Below are positions 39,805 through 46,890 of a stretch of DNA of 46,890 nt, in pieces. The first letter of the stretch is position 1. Each line of letters begins with the position of its first letter. The position numbers were made by a program, and so were the translations under genes. Under the pieces are notes generated by a model. It was given only the letters and a program-made list of their open reading frames with translations. It searched no databases and had not been told where the DNA came from. This DNA is from Candidatus Nitrosocosmicus sp. (lineage in GTDB: Archaea > Thermoproteota > Nitrososphaeria > Nitrososphaerales > Nitrososphaeraceae): NCBI GenBank assembly GCA_029194465.1, contig JARFXS010000014.1:1-46890 (forward strand). The letters are read 5' to 3'.

Positions 39805-40501
39805 TGCTCGCCAATTCCTGATCCTGAGAACTGCTTGCAGTTGTCTTACAACAGATTGGGCCATTTCCTGTATCTTGATTGAATTGTTGAATTTGTGCAA
39901 AGGTTGTAATACGCCTGATGCCTGGCTCACATTACCGGTATTTGTTGTATTTGAAGACTCGAGCATCGTGTTGTGAAGCTAGATAATTGAGTTTGTGTAA
40001 AGTTAGAGCTCGTAACATTTACAGAGTAATAGGCTTGTAATGTTTGAGGATTACCTGAGCAAAGGATCTTTGATGTTATTTTGTTGCTTCCTCATTGATG
40101 TTTGTATAATTACTAGATACTGTGTATTGCCAGTTAGAATAATCACTGTCTCCTTGACTGCCTGTAGGTTGAACATTTTGATAGGGTTTTTACATTATTT
40201 ATAATAACAGAAACATCACAATCTGATGTTACATTATCCTTTGAAACTCCTTTTTAATTACTAGTGAATTGTTTGAATTTAATGGGACTAGATCTCCCTT
40301 ATCTGGAGAAATTATCTTTACTCCGCCAGTAAGCTTTGTAATATTTGATACTTTGTCAGGAGCAATGGGAACAGAAGAGTTTGTAGTACTTGCAGAAGTA
40401 TTTTGCTGTCCTAATACTTGGATGTTTGCATTATCATTGATGTTTGATAATAATAATACTATCAATAGTCCTGCAAAAATAATACCAAGTTTTTTTACCA
40501 T

Positions 40502-41224
40502 AATTGATTTTGCTATTTATATATATATTAAAGTTTGAATAGATTTTTCTATATGATAAAACCAGTTATATGTTCCTGCCATGCTTGATTGTTAGGATGC
40601 ACCTACAAATGTAGTAGAGTTTTGGATCTGGGCAGATATCCCAGAATGCTACAGATTCAAGAATTGGAAGATTCTCTTAGATAATACTAATACGTTCTCG
40701 CATATTGTGTTATTCCCCTGTATGATGTTTGAGGGCAAAAGTTGGAACCAAATGCCATTTTCGAATATTTCAATTAATAGCTTTTATGACCATGGAGTTT
40801 TTAGTGGTATTTTTATTTCAATCAGCACATGTTTGGATATGATTTCATATGAAATCAAAAATTAACACATGACGGAATTTTGTCCTGAATAGGTTGGCTA
40901 AAATTCTATCATCCAATCCTTAAGCCTCAAGAATAATGTTACCCGACGATTTAGATTTAAAGGAAGAGAGTACTTATTAAGGAAATGGGTAAGGAATCAT
41001 GAATAAATCTAATTATTGTTTTCAATATGTATTGGTAGTCCTAAGTAATGCAATTAATAACCTGTAAGAAGAATATTTTTGTAGCATAAATTACTCTTCA
41101 CAATACTTGTAACAGATCAAGGTAATAAGCATACCAATTCCTTTGTATATTAGAATCAGTTCAACATGTCACAATAATATGATTTACCAGATCAATTAGA
41201 TTAAATAATTCCAGAAATATATTT
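40502..41224. other. 723-base intergenic region
   Basis: It contains an open plus-strand stretch without a start (40596-40862, up to a TAA at 40863-40865) that reads Trp/Phe-rich. It may be a remnant or chance. Otherwise nothing recognised. It should hold the promoters of the Ser-Asp-repeat gene and of the DUF2299-like gene. Confidence 0.35.
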
Positions 41225-41695
41225 ATGAAAATGACTGACGATAATAAGGAGATTATCTTTAACAATATTACTAAATGGTTAAGAGACTCCAATTTTGTGA
41301 TAAGCGAGGAAAAGATAACAGTTGTCACGTCAGAATTTTATGCTAAAGCATATCTCCAGTCAGATCATGAACATATCCTTGAAATATTCTCCGCCACCGG
41401 GATTGAGACACGGTTCGCACTGCGGGTAAGATTGCCAATATCTGAACAACAACTAGAAATTTATGAGAACCTCGAGCCGAAGGAAAAGCTAATCTTTGAT
41501 GATAAAATGAATGCCGTGATTTTTCCTCAACGCCAATCTATCAATATTAAGGAGAAATCATCTTTCTTGGAGAAAACGATCTCGATTGATCCAAAATCAA
41601 TTGATGCTAAACAAGAAGTCATGCAAAATATTTCAAACCTATTGGGATCGGCAAAAAAATTGGGGATCAGTTTTGATGAACTTTTGTCAAACTAA
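41225..41695 (+). CDS. DUF2299-like protein
   Basis: The protein has 156 residues. A TKWLRDSNFVI helix opens it, followed by mixed strands (YAKAYLQS, ILEIFSATG, FALRVRLPI), an EQQLEIYENLEPKEKL helix and a final amphipathic helix. The order resembles DUF2299-type archaeal proteins of unknown role, and the same general pattern occurs in the broken gene at 14486-15127. It has no signal or membrane helix and no Cys. Single gene; function unknown. Confidence 0.6.
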   Translation: MKMTDDNKEIIFNNITKWLRDSNFVISEEKITVVTSEFYAKAYLQSDHEHILEIFSATGIETRFALRVRLPISEQQLEIYENLEPKEKLIFDDKMNAVIFPQRQSINIKEKSSFLEKTISIDPKSIDAKQEVMQNISNLLGSAKKLGISFDELLSN

Positions 41696-41920
41696 AGGAG
41701 AAAAGAAAGAACCAAACAAAAGGTATCTTGTATAAAGTGTATAATGTGAAATATACCACAAAAATAAACTGCAATTTTTGACCTCTTCCTAAATCAGTTC
41801 ATTGTGCTATGATTGTGTTACTATTCCCCTACCATTGATTAAATCAAAGGAAAAGATAAGATTTTCACTAATTTTTCTTGAATGTCCTTGCCCATTTATA
41901 CCCGCATTAGTTAGGTATTA

Positions 41921-42220
41921 TTAATCCAATAGATCTAACGGATCATCCATTACGTCAGTTTCTGGGTCTAACAAATATTCTTCTCCCAAATTACATTTCA
42001 AGTCTGTACAAAGCATAGAATCTGATTCATCCTCATTCGTAGTTGAAGTAGTGGAAGTTGCGGTATTGGAGTGAGTATTATACTGTTCATGACATGATAT
42101 ATTTGGATCATCAATTTCACTACAAATTGCAAATGCTGCTCCATTATTGTTCAGTGTAGTAAATAATGCAGTCACGCTCAAAACTGAAAATATAACAACT
42201 ATCTTTAATAATGTTCTCAT
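41921..42220 (-). CDS. small secreted acidic protein
   Basis: The protein has 99 residues. A signal peptide (about 1-31, ending AFA) precedes a ~68-residue mature part with four Cys (ICSEID, ISCHEQ, LCTDLKC), Thr/Ser-rich middle and a very acidic tail. Disulfides or metal binding are possible. I do not recognise a family. Confidence 0.6.
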   Translation of the reverse strand: MRTLLKIVVIFSVLSVTALFTTLNNNGAAFAICSEIDDPNISCHEQYNTHSNTATSTTSTTNEDESDSMLCTDLKCNLGEEYLLDPETDVMDDPLDLLD

Positions 42221-42573
42221 ATTGAAGTATATTGCTGCAAATAATATTAGAATTTTTCATCTATATACTGCAAGAATTTTTGGTATTTTTCTACTGTTAT
42301 CCTTAAGATTACTTCTCCATTTCTAGCATGGTGAGCTTTAGCGGCATTTGTGAAGACCATTGTCACCAATGATCGAGTCCTAAACGATATTCAGTGTAGT
42401 GTAGCCGATTAAAGTATTGTGATTGGAACAAGGAAGATTGAATTGTTATGTTAGCTTTTCTTTACCTGAGATCAAAAAAATAGTCATATCAGAAGGCTCA
42501 GTTTCATGGATGAAAGTAAAGGTATAGGAAAAATTGGACTAGATTGCCAAATTATAATTAGACAGAACCATCT
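42221..42573. other. 353-base intergenic region
   Basis: No gene recognised between the small secreted protein and the broken FMN reductase. Confidence 0.4.
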
Positions 42574-43143
42574 TTAATATGGTACTCCTATTTTTCGTTG
42601 CTCCTCAAGAGCTTCAATATACCACTCAAATTCCTCAAAGAATCTGACTACTCTTCTATGATAAGATTCATCGAGTAAAATCCCATCATTACCAAATACT
42701 ATGTGCACACGAGGAAATGAGGAGGAAGATGGGATGGACGGCGCACCTAACTCGGTAAACACAAGTCAAAGTTGTTGGGTTGCTTTGATTCCGCCAAAAG
42801 ATCCTGGAGAGTATGAAACAATTGCTGACGGTTTGAAATAATATTCTACTAAAAAATAATCCAGTGTATTTTTCATAGCAGTTGAAGTACTTCTATTATA
42901 TTCCGAAGTGATTGGAAGATAACCGTCTGCATCTTTAATCTGATTTCTTAAAGATAGGATCATTTTTGATGGATAAGACACATCCTTATGCATTCGATCC
43001 AACAAGGGCAATTATAATTATAAAGGATCGATAAAAAATATGGGGTGATTTTTGCTTAATAGTTTTTTTTCTATCCATCTTGCCACCCTTATTCCCAGTC
43101 TATCACTTCTAACCGATCCTACGATTACACCGATCTTTGCCAT
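42574..43143 (-). pseudogene. NADPH-dependent FMN reductase with three in-frame stops
   Basis: One frame of 189 codons runs from ATG at 43143 to the stop at 42574 without any indel. It starts MAKIGVIVGSVRSDRLGIR, the flavodoxin-like FMN-binding loop, and later has the EYNRSTSTAMKNTLDYF and SYSPGSFGGIKATQQL blocks of this reductase family, then FTELGAPSIP. Three internal stops interrupt it: TAA at 43018-43020 and 43012-43014, and TGA at 42766-42768 (probably Arg CGA turned into TGA). Stop-only damage is hard to explain by sequencing errors, so this is a genuine pseudogene unless the stops are read through. Confidence 0.85.
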
Positions 43144-43510
43144 TAAGACGGTTATATTTGATTACACAAATGTATAGATCTATTGTGAAATTGACTATCA
43201 AGGTCTTTAGTCGACAAAGGTAGCAGAGTATTATTGTTCAACAAATGGATTCTAATACCTTAACGCTAATTTGGGGTCGCGCAGGAGAATAGAACATAAA
43301 AAATCAAAAGGAGAAGGAAAATAGATAACATTTTAACGTGTACGTAGATATATCCTAAATTAAGTAACAACAGATTTTCTTTAGTACTGACTGTTTCACA
43401 TGAATGATAGGCTTTTGGTGGTCATATATTTACAGATATGCAGTACTCCATTAGCCCGCCAAAATCCTTAATCTTATAATTATAAATAGTTTTAATTAAA
43501 TAATAAGCTA
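43144..43510. other. 367-base divergent intergenic region
   Basis: Between the broken FMN reductase and the zinc-ribbon gene. The end contains the TATA box listed next. No gene recognised. Confidence 0.4.
43475..43489 (+). promoter_or_regulatory. TATA-like box of the zf-TFIIB gene
   Basis: TTATAATTATAAATA lies about 22-36 bases before the ATG at 43511, consistent with a leaderless archaeal promoter. Confidence 0.45.
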
Positions 43511-43774
43511 ATGAGCTTAAGATGTCCTAATTGCGAATCGGAAATGAGGTTAAGCAGCAAATATGGAGTTGAGATTGACTACTGCCCACGATGTCGCGGA
43601 GTTTGGCTTGATAGAGGAGAGTTGGAAAAAGTTGCCAATATGCAGAACCAATATGAAGATGACCATTATCAAAAATACCATTATGGGAAAGATCATGATG
43701 ATGATGATGATTATTATAATAAAAGAAAACACAAGAAAAAAGGATTTCTTGGAGACATGTTTGATTTTGACTAG
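43511..43774 (+). CDS. zf-TFIIB-type zinc-ribbon protein
   Basis: The protein has 87 residues. Residues 1-41 are a zinc ribbon: CPNC (about 5-8), then YCPRCRGVWLDRGELEKV, the hallmark second knuckle with Trp-Leu-Asp-x-Gly-Glu-Leu of the zf-TFIIB family. The remainder is highly charged (His/Asp/Lys-rich), ending GFLGDMFDFD, and may bind metal or a partner. Members are probably nucleic-acid-linked, but no role is proven. Confidence 0.9.
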   Translation: MSLRCPNCESEMRLSSKYGVEIDYCPRCRGVWLDRGELEKVANMQNQYEDDHYQKYHYGKDHDDDDDYYNKRKHKKKGFLGDMFDFD

Positions 43775-44062
43775 ATAAGTATCTGATTTTTGGTCTAGTA
43801 GATGAGTATCATTTTTTTTATTTTTTATCTGTAGTTTCTGAATGTTCCTCAACTTGGAATTTAATCGGCTAACCGTTTTAGTGTTATAACCATTCTTAAC
43901 TGTTTAGTACATTTCCATATACTAAATTTATTGGTGCTTAGTGAATCATATTTCACTTCAATTAGAATATCTCAGAAAATTTGTGAAGGTATAATTTTCA
44001 TTGATTAGTCCAAACTTCAGATCGGCTAATCTTTCTTATTAGAACGGACGAAATACAAATAC

Positions 44063-44251
44063 TCAATCTTTGTCGTAGCCGAGGAATCTTGTACATGAAC
44101 ATAGGTAACAATGATGGTCTTTTGATTGTTTTGAAACATATTTGTGAGAAATCCTCAGGTGACCGCAGTCTCTGCAAATATGATATTTACGAGAATCCAT
44201 CTTGCAATAGTATTCAAGATTTTGCGATATAAGAATCATATCGTAAAACAT
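44063..44251 (-). CDS. small Cys/His zinc-binding protein
   Basis: The frame has 62 codons; an internal ATG at 44200 (45 codons) is an alternative start just before the zinc motif. CRDCGH then HHCYLCSC provide two close Cys pairs with His nearby, a zinc-ribbon-like arrangement. The end RFLGYDKD is polar. No other domain. It is one of several tiny zinc proteins in this stretch; function unknown. Confidence 0.55.
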   Translation of the reverse strand: MFYDMILISQNLEYYCKMDSRKYHICRDCGHLRISHKYVSKQSKDHHCYLCSCTRFLGYDKD

Positions 44252-44758
44252 TTGATTTCTTGAATTTCCTTCAAAAATACTCTAAATCCTCTGCTGGCGC
44301 CCAGTATTGATAGTTGAAAGCCGGAGGTGAATAAAACGATTTTCACGTTACAGTTTGCATAAATATTGGAAATAAAAAAAATTATTTATAAGCCAAAAGA
44401 GTCTCAAGGTAGGTAATTTGTGAGGAAATTCCCTAGACAAACGACTAATACAGCATAAACTAACTGGGTTAGGAAAGGACCATCAGAGATTTTCTCAGGA
44501 GATCTTATCACTATTGAATATTAATAAAACCTATCCTAATGCTTCTGCCTATATCCTCTAGTTCTTAAAGAAGGAAATATCAGTGTGGATTTAAAGTAGT
44601 AGTTTTTCGATCTAGTTACATTCGTTTCTATTGTCCGAGCACGAGGTCATTTGTTATGTCAATACCCCGGATTTCGAAAGGGATGGATCAAAATGTAGGA
44701 AACCAATATTTTTGGTATTCATACTATTATTAAATACTTTGTTATATACTCTGTTCTA
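44252..44758. other. 507-base intergenic region
   Basis: No gene recognised. The final 30 bases contain the TATA-like promoter of the 31-residue zinc-finger peptide. Confidence 0.4.
44730..44750 (+). promoter_or_regulatory. TATA-like element of the 31-residue zinc-finger gene
   Basis: Two overlapping AT-rich blocks (TTAAATAC and TTATATACT) lie 9-30 bases before the ATG at 44759; the first is at the leaderless distance of about 26. Confidence 0.4.
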
Positions 44759-44854
44759 ATGTCAGAAGAAAATAAAAAGAAATTCGACTGCAGATGCGGC
44801 GCGGCCTTTGATACCGTTGAAGAACTAGATAAGCATAATCATGAGGCACATTAG
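44759..44854 (+). CDS. 31-residue C2H2-type zinc-finger peptide
   Basis: This very short frame was found by direct translation: ATG at 44759, TAG at 44852-44854. The peptide is almost entirely one finger: CRC (residues 11-13), a FDTVEELDKHNHEAH helix with His26, His28 and His31. The Cys pair has only one residue between, not the usual two to four. Single-finger peptides of this kind occur in archaea, some as DNA-binding or partner proteins. It has its own plausible leaderless promoter. Function unknown. Confidence 0.65.
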   Translation: MSEENKKKFDCRCGAAFDTVEELDKHNHEAH

Positions 44855-45598
44855 ATAAGCAGTGGGTCATAGCACTAAACAAGCCCGTAATTGCCCCGGC
44901 AGTAATAAATCATTTTTCTTGAATATCTTCCTTGATCCTGTTCAATTAACATAATTATCACGGGACTCAGCCTATCTGTCATATTTGTAATCCTTGACTA
45001 CCCTTCATTCAATAGTCTGGGTGATTTACACTTAAAGACTTTGATTGCATAATTATTTTTCTTCCCAAGAGGGCCATGAGTATGCAACCCTATTATTAGT
45101 AACTACTACTAGACTTCCGGCTTTTTTATGTTTGCATAGTTTTATTTTTGGGATTTTTTCTATAAATTAACTTCGTAAAATGAATATCAAAAAAAGAAGA
45201 ACATAATAACAGATGATGTCAAACTTTGTAATTGATTGTTGATATTGAATATGATTAAGATAATAAATCATATGATAAGATAAGGAAAAATAAGACCCGT
45301 CAATCTCGGCTCCGAAAAATTCCTTCATATTATTCAAAACAGAAAATGATCTTTTTTCCTTGGAATTAAAAGTAAGAATTTAATTTATTGCGTAGAACCT
45401 TACCACAATTTTCTTTTTGTTCATATAATAATAATATGGTGTCATAATAAACATAAATACTCAGCATATTTGTATTAGTTTGATAGTCAATAACATAGTA
45501 GATAATAGTTTATTCGTGAAGATACCAATTAACATCTTCAAAGTTCAAACCCACTTCGCGCTACTGTCTAGTGGCAAAATATGATCGACTTAACCATA
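44855..45598. other. 744-base intergenic region
   Basis: No gene, tRNA or repeat recognised; very AT-rich in its second half. Confidence 0.4.
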
Positions 45599-45967
45599 CT
45601 AATAAAAATAGTGGGCCCTCTCGTGTATGTACTTACCTTCTTCACTGTTGAAAAATGCCCCACAAAAATCGCAAAAATAAATACCCAATTGTCCTAAATC
45701 CCCAGTTTTTAGCAAGGTTAATGTGTTTTCCTTTAGAGAGTCTCGTGTTACTACATAATCTAAAATAGAGTTCTTTTCCAATGACAAGCGCAAATCATCT
45801 TCAAAATCATTTATGGAGCCAGAAAATTCAAACTCCACATATTGTGGAATTGCTACTGAGTTAATTTCTTGAGAACCGATAAGACGGTGAGGTATCAGGT
45901 TTATAACATCTAAGATTTCGTTTATCTGTGGACCAGGGACAAAAGATAAATCCAAGTAAAATCTCAT
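45599..45967 (-). CDS. C2H2 zinc-finger protein, paralogue of the gene at 35280
   Basis: The protein has 122 residues. It begins MRFYLDLSF, has mixed alpha/beta sequence to about residue 90, then a YVVTRDSLKENTLTLL segment and a C-terminal finger: CDFC, then NSEEGKYIHERAH with two His, ending HYFY. The YV-x-TRD segment and finger position match the gene at 35280-35711, while the remaining sequence has diverged. Neighbour spacing gives no operon. Function unknown; a regulator or nucleic-acid-binding role is plausible but unproven. Confidence 0.75.
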   Translation of the reverse strand: MRFYLDLSFVPGPQINEILDVINLIPHRLIGSQEINSVAIPQYVEFEFSGSINDFEDDLRLSLEKNSILDYVVTRDSLKENTLTLLKTGDLGQLGIYFCDFCGAFFNSEEGKYIHERAHYFY

Positions 45968-46472
45968 GATTTACTTAAGATAACGCAACGTAGGTCTAAT
46001 TAAAGTATCATAAATTATTAAGATCTAGGTGGATTAAAGATTTGATTTGTTATCAAGGATTTGGTCACTTGTAGATTACCATCACATTTTCAAATAATGA
46101 TAACGGCAAACATCTAGATTCAACAACAAGAGGGTTCTAACTGTTATCGATTCAATAGAAATTTCAAGTACAGAAATCACATTAGCAAGATCATGAGATT
46201 TATTTGAGAGCCGTAATAGGGATGAAATAGGATCTTATTTCACCCTAACTATGTAAATATGGAATAACAAAGGTGAAATTTTTTCATGTCCCTTAGTTTT
46301 TGAAAAAAACATCGAATTTACATGTATGTAAAGAAAATACGGCATATTAAGTGTGAAAATACATCTTGTCCTAGTTTAGGATGTTGAATCAACCTTTTTA
46401 GCAAATAAAGGTAGATATATTTAGAATTTTGCATTAAATTAAATATTTCCACTTTGCTTCATATTTAGGAAA
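45968..46472. other. 505-base intergenic region
   Basis: Divergent region between the C2H2 gene and the membrane protein at the right edge. Nothing recognised besides AT-rich promoter-like DNA. Confidence 0.4.
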
Positions 46473-46890
46473 TTGGTTGGGGTAATTTTATCACATATAA
46501 TTGCAGAACTTTCTTTAAAGAGAATTGGTTTTAAGCGTCTGAAAATAGGGTGGTTTTGGCTTATTGAAATCCTACTATCCATAATAATAATAAAATACAT
46601 TGAAAATATAATAGAATCAATAGTACATTTAGCTACTGGAACTTGGTCACCCGGTCAAGCACTTGAAGGAATCACGGGGATCCTTGCCATTGTTAGCGCA
46701 GTAATAGTAGGATTGGTTCTTTTTCTTTTATACACTGGCAAGATAAAAGCTGATGATATTCATTCCGGCCTTAAGTTTTTTGAAATGGTTACTATTAAGG
46801 ATCTACAGATAGAGTCACTACTCGATGGCTTCAGAAAAGAAATATTAATAATTTGTGGACCTTCGACTAATTTTATCATTACAATTATGG
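46473..46890 (+). CDS. membrane protein, truncated by the window edge
   Basis: The frame is open from TTG at 46473 to the end of the window (139 codons); TAA at 46440-46442 blocks it upstream. Two membrane helices are visible, about residues 27-46 and 70-90, the first Ile-rich, followed by a soluble part with FEMVTIKDLQIESLLDGFRKEI and a Cys-Gly-Pro-Ser-Thr-Asn segment. I do not recognise the family. The C-terminus lies outside the window. Confidence 0.6.
   Translation, partial: MVGVILSHIIAELSLKRIGFKRLKIGWFWLIEILLSIIIIKYIENIIESIVHLATGTWSPGQALEGITGILAIVSAVIVGLVLFLLYTGKIKADDIHSGLKFFEMVTIKDLQIESLLDGFRKEILIICGPSTNFIITIM

Noticed and set aside
40596-40865. Open plus-strand stretch of about 89 codons
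   Set aside because: No start codon before an internal Met, and no recognisable domain; kept only as a possible gene remnant.

Overview
The window looks like a chromosomal segment of an ammonia-oxidising archaeon (Thaumarchaeota/Nitrososphaerota), most likely a Nitrososphaeraceae or Nitrosocosmicus-like soil lineage. This is an inference from: an archaeal/vacuolar-type ATP synthase operon; a mannosyl-3-phosphoglycerate synthase; a secreted plastocyanin-like copper protein; a multi-membrane-segment histidine kinase of the type common in these archaea; many tiny zinc-finger proteins; AT-rich DNA; frequent TTG starts; and leaderless genes with TATA boxes about 26 bp upstream of the start. No rRNA, tRNA, CRISPR array, integrase or transposase was found.

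Layout. 1-1.9 kb: a secreted protein, a PPOX-fold flavin/F420 protein, a small membrane protein and a 50-residue zinc ribbon. 1.9-10.7 kb (minus): the complete ATP synthase operon in transcriptional order K-E-C-F-A-B-D-(51-residue membrane peptide)-H-I, nearly without gaps. 11-14.2 kb: a methyltransferase, then an ABC ATPase and an ABC-2 permease that face each other. 14.5-15.8 kb: a frameshifted DUF2299-like gene and a membrane-anchored DnaJ protein. 16.3-20 kb: asparagine synthetase, a HAD phosphatase and, divergently, mannosyl-3-phosphoglycerate synthase (compatible-solute synthesis). 20.5-28.9 kb: membrane/secreted proteins, an orphan Cache sensor domain, a patatin lipase, a TPR protein, an unusual HD-hydrolase/GNAT fusion and a VOC protein. 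29.2-32.7 kb: a decayed histidine kinase followed by an intact response regulator. 32.9-38 kb: cupredoxin, EamA exporter, C2H2 protein, small membrane protein, methyltransferase and SDR. 38.3-43.2 kb: a zone rich in broken genes (hemerythrin-like protein, Ser-Asp-repeat surface protein, FMN reductase). 43.5-46.9 kb: sparse DNA with very small zinc proteins and a truncated membrane protein at the edge.

The core energy genes are free of frameshifts and stops, while at least five accessory genes carry frameshifts or in-frame stops. That contrast favours real accessory-gene decay, though several indels lie in homopolymers or repeats and could be sequence errors. The observations most worth following up are the 51-residue peptide inside the ATPase operon, the HD-GNAT fusion, the MpgS/HAD pairing, the family of small C2H2 proteins, and the broken Ser-Asp-repeat surface protein.
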